Below are positions 1 through 5,745 of a DNA stretch of 6,927 bases, piece by piece; position 1 is the stretch's first letter; each line of letters starts with the position of its first letter. Source of the DNA: Thermoflexia bacterium (lineage in GTDB: Bacteria; Chloroflexota; Anaerolineae; B4-G1; SLSP01); assembly GCA_030605705.1 (NCBI GenBank), contig JAUWHU010000050.1, forward strand, positions 1-6,927, read 5' to 3'. The notes below the pieces were generated by a model that did not search any database, was not told the origin of the DNA, and was given only the letters and a program-made list of their open reading frames with translations. The position numbers were made by a program, and so were the translations under genes.

Positions 1-1
1 C

Positions 2-1198
2 GAGCCGGCACCGCCCGGCGACCCCCAGCCCAATCCGCCCGACGAGCCGGACAAGGTGCGATTTGTCGCAGGCGGGTTCGCGCCCCAGAAGGAGCTCGAG
101 GAGGTGGCGGCCTCTCTCCAGAGATGGGTTATGGAGCAATCCCAGAAACCGGAGGAGGAGCGGGCGACCTGCGCGGTGTTGGTGCCGCGCAACCAGCGCG
201 GGTTCGCGTTGGAGCCGTTGTTGAAGGCGCGCCGGATCGAGTACGTCACGCTGCTGCGCAGCACTCCCGGCACGCGCGCGGCGGCGGGCGCGTTAGGCAA
301 CATCGTCGCTTACTTAGCCGATCCCACGTCGCCGCTCAAGTTGGCGACGGTTTACCGCGTCTGGCGGCGAGCAGACCGAGCGGATGAGGAGCGCAACCGG
401 CAAATGAACGCGGTCGCCAAGCTGCTGCGCAAATGCCGCCACGTTGAGGATTTCCTCTGGCCCCGCGCGAGCCGCGATTGGCTGGAGGATCTGGAAAGCG
501 CGGATGATGCCAGGGCGCCGCTCCTGAGCGAATTCCGCGAGCTCGTCCGCCGCTGGCAGGGCGCGACGGCCCTGCCGATTGACCAATTGCTGCTCACGTT
601 AGCGCAGGACCTTTTCGACAAGCCCTCGGACCTGGCCGTCGCGCACAAGCTGGCCTCGGTCCTGCGACAGTACGTTAACGGCCATCCCGACGCGCGGCTG
701 CCGGAGCTGACGCAGGAGCTGGCCGTCGTCGCCAAGAACGAGCGCAAATTCATGGGCTTGAGCGAGGATGATACCGGCTTCGATCCCGAAAAGCACCGGG
801 GCAAGGTCGTCATCGCCACCATTCACAAGGCCAAGGGGCTGGAATGGGACCGGGTCTACCTGATCTCGACTAACGCCTACAACTTCCCCTCCGCGTTGCC
901 CGGCGACGTGTTCATCGCTGAGAAATGGTTCGTGCGCGAGCGATTGAACTTGGAAGCCGAGACGTTGGCGCAGTTGAAAGCTTTGCACGCAGACCCGACT
1001 TTTTTCCCTTACGATGAGGGGCAGGCGACGTTGGAGGCCCGGTTAGATTACGCCTCTGAACGGCTGCGGTTGTTCTACGTCGGTATCACCCGCGCGAAGC
1101 GGGAGTTGCTGGTCACGTGGAACACCGGCCGGCGCGGCGACCAGCAGCCGTCGGTGCCGTTCATCGCGCTGCAGACGCGCGTGGAGGCGTGTCCGTAG
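2..1198 (+). CDS. UvrD/PcrA-like superfamily 1 DNA helicase, C-terminal part (5' truncated by window edge)
   Basis: This is the C-terminal 398 residues of an ATP-dependent DNA helicase. The frame is open to the left edge, so the GTG at 56 is internal and the true start lies outside. Visible motifs are a motif IV-like strand (CAVLVPRN, about nt 170-193), motif V as TIHKAKGLEWD (818-850), and motif VI as RLFYVGITRAKR (about 1067-1102), which carries the arginine that contacts ATP. The Walker A and B motifs must lie upstream. The first visible residues are proline-rich and acidic, like a linker. The segment between motifs IV and V is helical and fits a 2B subdomain. In this family the enzyme unwinds DNA during repair or replication restart. 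The exact subfamily cannot be set without the N-terminus. The stop codon TAG (1196-1198) lies inside the terminal inverted repeat of the adjoining hairpin element, and the last codons resemble a second copy at 1451-1543. Confidence 0.93.
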   Translation, partial: EPAPPGDPQPNPPDEPDKVRFVAGGFAPQKELEEVAASLQRWVMEQSQKPEEERATCAVLVPRNQRGFALEPLLKARRIEYVTLLRSTPGTRAAAGALGNIVAYLADPTSPLKLATVYRVWRRADRADEERNRQMNAVAKLLRKCRHVEDFLWPRASRDWLEDLESADDARAPLLSEFRELVRRWQGATALPIDQLLLTLAQDLFDKPSDLAVAHKLASVLRQYVNGHPDARLPELTQELAVVAKNERKFMGLSEDDTGFDPEKHRGKVVIATIHKAKGLEWDRVYLISTNAYNFPSALPGDVFIAEKWFVRERLNLEAETLAQLKALHADPTFFPYDEGQATLEARLDYASERLRLFYVGITRAKRELLVTWNTGRRGDQQPSVPFIALQTRVEACP

Positions 1199-1241
1199 TA
1201 ACGACTTTAGTCGTTCAAGAAGCGACTGAAGTCGCTACTAC
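1195..1241. repeat. Twin-hairpin repeat with GTAGTA/TACTAC ends, overlapping the helicase stop codon
   Basis: The outer ends GTAGTA (1195-1200) and TACTAC (1236-1241) are perfect reverse complements. Between them lie two small palindromes: 1201-1214, with arms ACGACT/AGTCGT around TT, and 1221-1236, with arms AGCGACT/AGTCGCT around GA. The two palindromes share the CGACT/AGTCG arms. No T-tract follows, so it is not a typical intrinsic terminator, although folding of the transcript could still protect the helicase mRNA 3' end. From memory, similar GACT-TGAA-AGTC type repeats are frequent between genes of Chloroflexota. No transposase is visible nearby. Confidence 0.8.
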
Positions 1242-1293
1242 GCCCGCTATTACAATTTTGCTCGTAGTGGAGGAGGCAATCGCAGCCCAGAAT

Positions 1294-1436
1294 GCCCAGG
1301 CATGAATGCCAGGGCTACGGAGCAACGCCCCGTGAACGGGGCTAGATTGATATGGCGTCGCTGTGTAGTTGACGCCACTCCGCTGCGCTACGTGGCTGAC
1401 TACGAACAGCCGGATTCATCCGGCGTGACTGCGTAG
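1294..1436. repeat. Hairpin array, left copy
   Basis: Four palindromes stand in a row. 1294-1315 pairs GCCC with GGGC and GGCAT with ATGCC around GA, with one A/A mismatch. 1327-1342 pairs GCCCCGT with ACGGGGC around GA. 1353-1359 (TGGCGTC) pairs with 1371-1377 (GACGCCA) across an 11-nt loop. 1409-1424 pairs GCCGGAT with ATCCGGC around TC. The stretch 1408-1436 is repeated with one substitution at 2527-2555, and the 1327-1342 palindrome recurs in opposite orientation at 2475-2490. The array is therefore a partial direct repeat of the one downstream of the CPBP gene. Confidence 0.8.
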
Positions 1437-1450
1437 CTCAGAATTCCTAC

Positions 1451-1543
1451 GGGGACTATAACCAACCGTCGCTACCGTTCATCGCGTTGCAGACGCGCTT
1501 TGAGGCTGAAAGCGGGTATGATCATGGAGAGATGTCCGCGTAG
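1451..1543 (+). pseudogene. Orphan second copy of the helicase C-terminal tail
   Basis: Read in frame, this stretch gives GDYNQPSLPFIALQTRFEA and then 11 further residues ending at TAG (1541-1543). It matches the true helicase end (GDQQPSVPFIALQTRVEA, stop at 1196-1198). Over 41 bases (1148-1188 against 1466-1506) there are 5 mismatches. Nothing upstream in this frame resembles the rest of a helicase: hairpin repeats begin at once. It is therefore the 3' remnant of a paralogous or donor helicase gene, or the original tail displaced when the hairpin DNA entered. It has no start codon of its own and is unlikely to be expressed as a protein. Confidence 0.75.
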
Positions 1544-1631
1544 TATATCAAATTGGGTGATTGGGTGTGAGGATGTCCATCTGTTAAGTAGTCGGCAGCT
1601 CTATCTGTGATCGGTTCGGGAGCGAGTATCT

Positions 1632-2411
1632 ATGGGCATAGATATTGTAGAGACACTTGTAGTCGTGAGCGTGGGTATATTACCTTGGATCTCGGCGACT
1701 GTCTATAGGCTGAAGTATCCATCCCAAGATTTCTCCTACCCTATGCCTGTACAGCTGGCTGTTCAGTTTACTCAATCAATAATGGTCATTCTGGTCCTTC
1801 TATACGTGGCCCTAAATCAGCCTCTTGGTCTTGTTTCCATTGGCCTTTCTTTCTCCTCTTTTGATGTGGAGGATATAGGCCTCATCAATTCAATCACAAC
1901 CTTTGTTATGGGCAGTATTATCATATACAGCTTCATCATGTTGCCATTCAGCCTATATGCGACATTCATTCACAAAATTATGAAAAAGGAAACCGACCTC
2001 TCAAAAATACCGACGGAGGTCTTCTCTAAATACTCTAAATACAGATCTTTTTGGAGTCGTATTGTTTTCCTGATTCAACTCCTGTTAAACGTTGCTGCCG
2101 AAGAACTATTATTCAGAGGATACTTTGTTATCCTACTGGGCGAGAAAACCGGGGCCGTATTTTTATGTACATTGATCTCTATCGCATTGTTTGTAATGGC
2201 CCATCTTCATTATGGCCGTTCTAGGATTTTTTTCTATTTCTGGTATGGCATTGCTCTCTCTTGGCTAACCCTATCAACAGGAAATATAGTGTGGGCGATT
2301 AGTGTTCACTGGTGCGGGAATTTCTTCTATGTGCTCAAAATATGGAAATCTGCAAGCAAGGAATCTCGACAACCTTTGGTCAAAGCCGTAGCTGATGAGC
2401 CATTCCAGTAG
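1632..2411 (+). CDS. CPBP-family (CAAX protease/Abi) intramembrane metalloprotease
   Basis: The product has 259 residues and several hydrophobic segments (about 5-22, 43-62, 88-112, 142-155, 161-190, 198-213), so it is an integral membrane protein. The three signature motifs of the CPBP family are present: EELLFR (E157, E158, R162), F187-x3-H191, and H226-x3-N230. In this family they form the metal and catalytic site of Rce1-like proteases. Bacterial members have been linked to bacteriocin self-immunity, signalling or membrane-protein processing, and the substrate here is unknown. The ATG at 1632 is preceded by GGGAG at 1618-1622. Base composition is about 40% G+C in sampled lines, far below both neighbours, and codon choice is accordingly A/T-rich. 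With hairpin arrays on both sides this points to horizontal acquisition. No partner gene such as a peptide precursor or transporter is adjacent, so a role in immunity is only a possibility. Confidence 0.9.
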   Translation: MGIDIVETLVVVSVGILPWISATVYRLKYPSQDFSYPMPVQLAVQFTQSIMVILVLLYVALNQPLGLVSIGLSFSSFDVEDIGLINSITTFVMGSIIIYSFIMLPFSLYATFIHKIMKKETDLSKIPTEVFSKYSKYRSFWSRIVFLIQLLLNVAAEELLFRGYFVILLGEKTGAVFLCTLISIALFVMAHLHYGRSRIFFYFWYGIALSWLTLSTGNIVWAISVHWCGNFFYVLKIWKSASKESRQPLVKAVADEPFQ

Positions 2412-2414
2412 GCA

Positions 2415-2447
2415 CGGGCCAACTTTGAGTGACTGCCCGGTGGCCCG
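2415..2447 (+). terminator. Possible stem-loop after the CPBP gene (weak)
   Basis: CGGGCCA (2415-2421) is the exact reverse complement of TGGCCCG (2441-2447), with 19 bases between them. It begins four bases after the CPBP stop codon. The loop is long and no U-tract follows, so it could stabilise the transcript end but is not a standard intrinsic terminator. Confidence 0.25.
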
Positions 2448-2470
2448 ATGATGAATCAGCGTGCATGGAG

Positions 2471-2575
2471 CTACGCCCCGTTCACGGGGCTGATTGATCC
2501 GTTGGCGTGGCTTCTCCAGCTCGGTTAGCCGGATTCATCCGGCGTGGCTGCGTAGCGCGGGGATTGATCCCCGCG
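2471..2575. repeat. Hairpin array, right copy
   Basis: Three palindromes are present. 2475-2490 pairs GCCCCGT with ACGGGGC around TC. 2528-2543 pairs GCCGGAT with ATCCGGC around TC. 2556-2575 pairs CGCGGGGAT with ATCCCCGCG around TG, the longest arm at 9 bp. Positions 2527-2555 match 1408-1436 with one substitution. The bases after the first palindrome (GATTGAT, then GGCGT and GCT) also recall those after 1342. The two arrays thus form an imperfect direct repeat flanking the CPBP gene and the helicase-tail relic. Confidence 0.8.
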
Positions 2576-2626
2576 TGGGATGCGGGACCGATGATTGAAC
2601 GTCTGATGATGACTCAACCCAATTTT

Positions 2627-2655
2627 CTTTGCGTCTCTGCGCCTCTGCGTTGCAG
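2627..2655. repeat. Short period-8 repeat (GCGTCTCT/GCGCCTCT/GCGTTGCA)
   Basis: Three imperfect 8-base units run in tandem from about 2631. On the other strand this reads as a GCAGAGGCGCAGAGACGC-type sequence. From memory, such strings occur between genes in many Chloroflexota, cyanobacterial and planctomycete genomes. No function is known to me. Confidence 0.5.
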
Positions 2656-2792
2656 CCTTTGGTTCTTTCAGTAGAGCATTTGATGATTTTTTGCCTAAAT
2701 GGAACTGTCGCGCTGTACCTCTCCTCCAGTCAAATGAGCAAGCTATTTAATCACGGATCCTAACCTGACAAGCCAGAACCAAAAGGATTTTT

Positions 2793-2856
2793 GCCACGAA
2801 TTAAACGAATTTTCACTAATTTTTTCTTTTTCGTGTTAATTCGTGAAATTCGTGGC
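2793..2856. repeat. A+T-rich inverted repeat with GCCACGAATT ends
   Basis: The ends GCCACGAATT (2793-2802) and AATTCGTGGC (2847-2856) are perfect reverse complements. The inner parts (ACGAATT at 2804-2810, TTCAC at 2812-2816; AATTCGTGA at 2839-2847) continue the pairing imperfectly towards a T-rich centre (2819-2831). Because it is symmetric it could form a long hairpin on either strand. I recall the same kind of sequence as a dispersed intergenic repeat in several phyla. It could act as a transcription barrier upstream of the GntR operon, but nothing shows that directly. Confidence 0.65.
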
Positions 2857-2939
2857 AGAATATTCTTGCTCATTGTACACGAATTTCATTGTCAAGCGCC
2901 TAAGGAGAAAAGCACGGGCGGCTCACTCCAATCTTCCTC

Positions 2940-2964
2940 TTGACAAAATCCTGTTCTGTATTAT
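2940..2964 (+). promoter_or_regulatory. Possible sigma-70 promoter for the GntR-murQ operon (weak)
   Basis: A perfect TTGACA lies at 2940-2945 and a TATTAT at 2959-2964, but the gap is only 13 bases instead of about 17, so the pair is not a good match as it stands. A second TTGACA at 3002-3007 has no clear -10 box at standard spacing. The region is the likeliest promoter zone because it precedes the regulator and contains operator-like palindromes, but the exact start site cannot be called. Confidence 0.25.
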
Positions 2965-2984
2965 CCTGTCATCACAGGATGACA
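2963..2984. promoter_or_regulatory. Operator-like pair of overlapping palindromes upstream of the GntR gene
   Basis: ATCCTGT (2963-2969) and ACAGGAT (2974-2980) form a perfect inverted repeat with a 4-base centre. TGTCATC (2967-2973) and GATGACA (2978-2984) form a second perfect one, also with a 4-base centre and shifted by four bases. A further half-site ATCCTGT stands at 2948-2954. Palindromes of this size next to a GntR/HutC gene are typical of autoregulatory operators bound by the dimer. They lie about 70-90 bp before the chosen start codon. Confidence 0.5.
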
Positions 2985-3051
2985 TCATCCCGTGGTGGGT
3001 ATTGACAGTTTTCCAACTGCTGCTTCCTTCAACGCGATTGTGAGATTACTA

Positions 3052-3810
3052 ATGCACACAGATGCCCCAGAGATTACCGGCGAGATCAATCGCTCCAGTC
3101 CCATGCCCTATTATTATCAGCTGCAAGAGCTCCTGCAAACTTGGATGGAGGAAAATCAAATCCCTCCTCACACACAAATCCCTTCCGAACTCGAGTTGGG
3201 GGAGCGTTTCGAGGTCAGCCGCACAGTGGTGCGCCAGGCCCTGTTGGAACTGGAACGCGGCGGCTTGATATACCGGCTCAAGGGACGGGGGAGCTTCGTG
3301 ACGCAGCCCAAACTGCGCCAACAGATCACAGAGCTGACCAGTTTTACGCAGGATGCGCGTGAACGTAACACTCGTCCCGGCGCAAAGGTATTATGGCAGG
3401 AAATGCAGCCTGCCGGTGAGACCGTCGCCCAACACCTGCAAATTGCCCCACAAACCCCCGTTTTCTGCCTGGAACGGATCCGCACCATCAACGGCGAGCC
3501 GGTCGCTCTGGAAACCGCTTATCTCAATTTTGAAGGAGTTGAGAATTTACTCACGGAGCATTTCGAGGACCAATCACTCTACGAAATCCTCGCCGTGCGG
3601 CAGGGGATCATACCCTTTCAAGCCAAGCAAGAACACGAGGCCGCCATCGTGCGTTCGCGCGAGGCCGAGGTGTTGCAGCTGCAAACCGGCGCGCCGGTGA
3701 TGCTTATCGCCCGCACAACCTACACCGCCGATGCACGCCCCGTGGAATTCGTGAAGTCTGTGTACCGGGGAGACAAGTACCGTTTTGTCACCCGACTGAA
3801 GCAAACTTGA
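3052..3810 (+). CDS. GntR/HutC-family transcriptional regulator with UTRA ligand domain
   Basis: The product is a 252-residue DNA-binding regulator. Residues 18-84 form the GntR winged helix-turn-helix: YYQLQELL, then IPSELELGERFEVSRTVVRQAL, then GLIYRLKGRGSFV, which is the wing. Residues about 94-246 are a UTRA domain, shown by ERIRTINGEPVALETAYL and the closing VEFVKSVYRGDKYRF. In this family the UTRA domain binds a small effector, often a sugar or amino-sugar phosphate, and releases the repressor from DNA. I chose ATG 3052, which has GTGAG (3040-3044) upstream. The frame stays open to a GTG at 2992, but those extra residues match nothing in the family. A later ATG at 3103 has no ribosome-binding site and would leave a very short lead into the fold. 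The gene stands 45 bp before the MurQ fusion, so it probably represses its own operon. An amino-sugar phosphate effector is an inference from that context. Confidence 0.92.
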   Translation: MHTDAPEITGEINRSSPMPYYYQLQELLQTWMEENQIPPHTQIPSELELGERFEVSRTVVRQALLELERGGLIYRLKGRGSFVTQPKLRQQITELTSFTQDARERNTRPGAKVLWQEMQPAGETVAQHLQIAPQTPVFCLERIRTINGEPVALETAYLNFEGVENLLTEHFEDQSLYEILAVRQGIIPFQAKQEHEAAIVRSREAEVLQLQTGAPVMLIARTTYTADARPVEFVKSVYRGDKYRFVTRLKQT

Positions 3811-3846
3811 GGCATTTTTCCCTTATCTACGTCATAATTCACCGGC

Positions 3847-3851
3847 AGGAG
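3847..3851 (+). promoter_or_regulatory. Ribosome-binding site AGGAG of the MurQ fusion gene
   Basis: AGGAG lies four bases before ATG 3856. The spacing is slightly short, but it is the strongest Shine-Dalgarno match seen before any start in the window. It supports 3856 as the start and therefore the complete N-terminal kinase-like domain. Confidence 0.6.
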
Positions 3852-3855
3852 TGAG

Positions 3856-5727
3856 ATGCTGCCCTACGTCATAGGCGTCGCGAAAGAAAAACGCGAATTG
3901 CGAGCCGTGCTCTTGGATGCGTCAGGAGAGGTACTGGGGCGGGAGCGTACCGACCTCCCGGAGCTTCAAGATCAGGGGACAACCGCATACGCCCAAACTT
4001 TGCCCGTCGTTGCCGGCTCCGTCGCGGAGCAAGCCGGAGTCGCTTTGGAGCAAGTGCAAGCAATCGCCCAAACTATCAGGGCACAAAGACATTCGCCGCC
4101 CTCCCCCCCTCCCCTTGAGCCATGGCCCCATCTCCCTTTGACTCTGGTGAGTCATGCTGCCGCTACCCTGGTTGGAGGTGCTCGTACCCACCAGGGAATC
4201 ACGCTGCTTTCTGGAACGGAGCTGCTGGCCTATGGTGAAAATGGGCCGGAAAAGCAAGCCCGGGCCGGAGGATGGGGGTATCTGCTGGATCAGGGCAGCG
4301 ACTACGCTCTGGCAGGGGAAGCATTGGCGGCTGTGATGCGAGCGGTGGACTGCGGGCGGCCACACTCCACAATCTTGACCGCCCTTATGCTGCAGGCGCT
4401 GGGGTTGGACGAACCGTCCGAGATTCCGTCCTGGCTCTACGCTCCCTCCCGCTGCCCCTCCGAAGTCGCCGCGCTGGCCTCCGTGGTGTTGGCGGCGGCG
4501 CAGGAAGCAGACCCTCTGGCTGTAGAAATTGTAGCCCGTGGTGCGGATGCGCTGGCTGAAGCAGCGCAGGCAGTAGCTCGACAGCTGGAATTGCAGGGGG
4601 AACCCTTCCCCGTGGTCTTGAGCGGCGATTTACTGACGACCAATATTTTCTACCGCGAATTGGTCGCTCAGGCAGTGCTAACGCGCTTGCCACAGGCGTA
4701 TCCCACGCCGCCGCAGGCCGATGCTACCGTAGGCGCGGCCTTACTGGCCCTGGAGTCGCTGGGATACCCGTCGTGCCAGTCGTCTGAGACGCAGGTGATG
4801 CCCGGCCGGCCGCGGTCCTCGGAACAGACAAACGTCCTGACCCGCGACCTGGATCTACGCACCACACGGCAAATAGTAGGGTTGATGCATGTAGAAGATC
4901 GGCGGGCAGTGTCTGCCGTGGGCGATGTGCTTCCCGAAATCGTGGCGGCCGTGGATGCCATTGCCGCCCGGGTGCGGGAAGGTGGGCGCTTGATCTACGT
5001 GGGAGGCGGCACCTCGGGCCGCCTGGGGGTGCTGGATGCCTCCGAATGCCCGGCGACGTTCAACGCGCCCCCGGAACAGGTCGTCGCGGTGATGGCAGGG
5101 GGGCCAGAAGCCTTGTTCTGCTATGGGGAACGCGATGAGGATGATGTGCCGGCCGGGCAACAGGCCTTGCGCGAACTGAACGTTGGCTCGCTCGACAGCG
5201 TGGTGGGTATCACTGCCAGCGGCAGTACGCCCTTTACCGTCGGTGCTCTAACGGAGGCGGCTCGGCAAGGGGCGCTGACCATCGCCCTGGTTTGCAACCT
5301 CCCGGCGCCGCTGGCTGAGCTGGCCGACTATGTGATCGCGCCGCTGGTAGGGCCGGAAGCACTCTCCGGCTCCACCCGCTTGAAGGCCGGTACGGCTCAG
5401 AAGCTGGTCTTGAACATGTTGAGCACCGCCGTGATGGTGCGGCTGGGAAAGACTTACGGGAATCTGATGGTGGATGTGCGCCAGGACAACGCTAAATTGC
5501 AAGGACGCGCGCGCCGCATCGTGGCGCGGATCTGCAATGTATCTCAGGAAGCAGCCGCGGCAGCTCTAGAACGTACCCACGGTGACGTGAAGGACGCGGC
5601 CCTCTGTCTCCTAACCGGAGTATCGCCAGAGGACGCCAAAGCGCATCTTGAACAGAGTAGCGGCGTGTTACGGGTGGCTTTGAAGACCTTCTCACCCCCG
5701 GACGCCGGGTCGCCTTCCCGCCGCTAG
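3856..5727 (+). CDS. murQ: Fusion of BadF/BcrA-type sugar-kinase-like domain and N-acetylmuramic acid 6-phosphate etherase (MurQ)
   Basis: The product has 623 residues, twice the normal MurQ length of about 300. Residues about 325-610 are a complete MurQ with a SIS sugar-isomerase fold: GGGTSGRLGVLDASECPATF, GITASGSTPF, then GSTRLKAGTAQKLVLNMLST and GNLMVDV. E397 (in DASE) and E428 (in ERDED) match the catalytic E83 and E114 of the E. coli enzyme with the same spacing of 31. MurQ converts MurNAc 6-phosphate to GlcNAc 6-phosphate and D-lactate in the cytoplasm. Residues 1-303 align to the BadF/BcrA/NAGK kinase fold (YVIGV, LVGG, AYG, RAGGWG, then ALAALVL-like helices), but key sites differ. 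The DGGGTKT loop is AKEKREL (9-15), the ND motif is SH (99-100), GTGS is GTEL (120-123), and a proline-rich stretch (80-91) replaces core sequence. It is probably an inactive, regulatory or structural domain. The gene follows the GntR gene by 45 bp and precedes the DUF362 gene by 18 bp, so they probably form one operon. Confidence 0.93.
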   Translation: MLPYVIGVAKEKRELRAVLLDASGEVLGRERTDLPELQDQGTTAYAQTLPVVAGSVAEQAGVALEQVQAIAQTIRAQRHSPPSPPPLEPWPHLPLTLVSHAAATLVGGARTHQGITLLSGTELLAYGENGPEKQARAGGWGYLLDQGSDYALAGEALAAVMRAVDCGRPHSTILTALMLQALGLDEPSEIPSWLYAPSRCPSEVAALASVVLAAAQEADPLAVEIVARGADALAEAAQAVARQLELQGEPFPVVLSGDLLTTNIFYRELVAQAVLTRLPQAYPTPPQADATVGAALLALESLGYPSCQSSETQVMPGRPRSSEQTNVLTRDLDLRTTRQIVGLMHVEDRRAVSAVGDVLPEIVAAVDAIAARVREGGRLIYVGGGTSGRLGVLDASECPATFNAPPEQVVAVMAGGPEALFCYGERDEDDVPAGQQALRELNVGSLDSVVGITASGSTPFTVGALTEAARQGALTIALVCNLPAPLAELADYVIAPLVGPEALSGSTRLKAGTAQKLVLNMLSTAVMVRLGKTYGNLMVDVRQDNAKLQGRARRIVARICNVSQEAAAAALERTHGDVKDAALCLLTGVSPEDAKAHLEQSSGVLRVALKTFSPPDAGSPSRR

Positions 5728-5745
5728 AACAAGACAAGAGAACGC

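Larger units (their letters stand above)
1199..1631. other. Intergenic stretch between the helicase and CPBP protease genes
   Basis: These 433 bp hold no intact gene that I can support. They contain, in order, the twin-hairpin repeat at the helicase stop, a second hairpin array (1294-1436), a helicase-tail relic (1451-1543), and about 90 bp of A+T-richer leader before the CPBP gene. The leader has a short repeat (ATTGGGTGATTGGGTG near 1552-1567). I see no convincing sigma-70 promoter for the CPBP gene. A weak ribosome-binding stretch, GGGAG (1618-1622), lies nine bases before its ATG. Confidence 0.7.
2412..3051. other. 640-bp gene-free mosaic of repeats upstream of the GntR gene
   Basis: I see no credible gene on either strand here. 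The stretch holds a loose stem behind the CPBP gene, the right-hand hairpin array (2471-2575), a period-8 repeat (2627-2655), a featureless A+T-rich segment (about 2656-2790), a long inverted repeat (2793-2856), and the probable control region of the GntR operon (about 2940-3051). The short open frame at 2843-3043 consists largely of repeat and control DNA and has no protein-like signature. Confidence 0.7.

Noticed and set aside
56..1198. Helicase gene starting at GTG 56
   Set aside because: The frame is open to the left edge, and a helicase cannot begin after its ATPase motifs, so this GTG is internal to a truncated gene.
1117..1305. Small + strand open frame of 62 codons
   Set aside because: It overlaps the helicase end out of frame and then translates the hairpin repeat. 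It has low complexity (runs of V, A, T, E) and no protein signature.
1195..2575. Recurring palindromes read as a CRISPR array
   Set aside because: Repeat units differ in arm sequence, spacing is irregular, there are no uniform spacers, and no cas gene is present.
2843..3043. Small + strand open frame of 66 codons before the GntR gene
   Set aside because: It is made of the inverted repeat and the promoter/operator region and overlaps the likely control DNA. No ribosome-binding site or motif is seen.
2992..3051. Upstream GTG start for the GntR regulator
   Set aside because: The 20 extra residues match nothing in GntR proteins and would bring the coding region close to the operator. ATG 3052 has a weak GTGAG at proper distance.
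4095..4120. C-rich tract in the kinase-like domain as a sequencing or frameshift error
   Set aside because: It encodes the proline-rich stretch, and the same frame is recognisable as kinase-like before and after it, so no frame change is needed.
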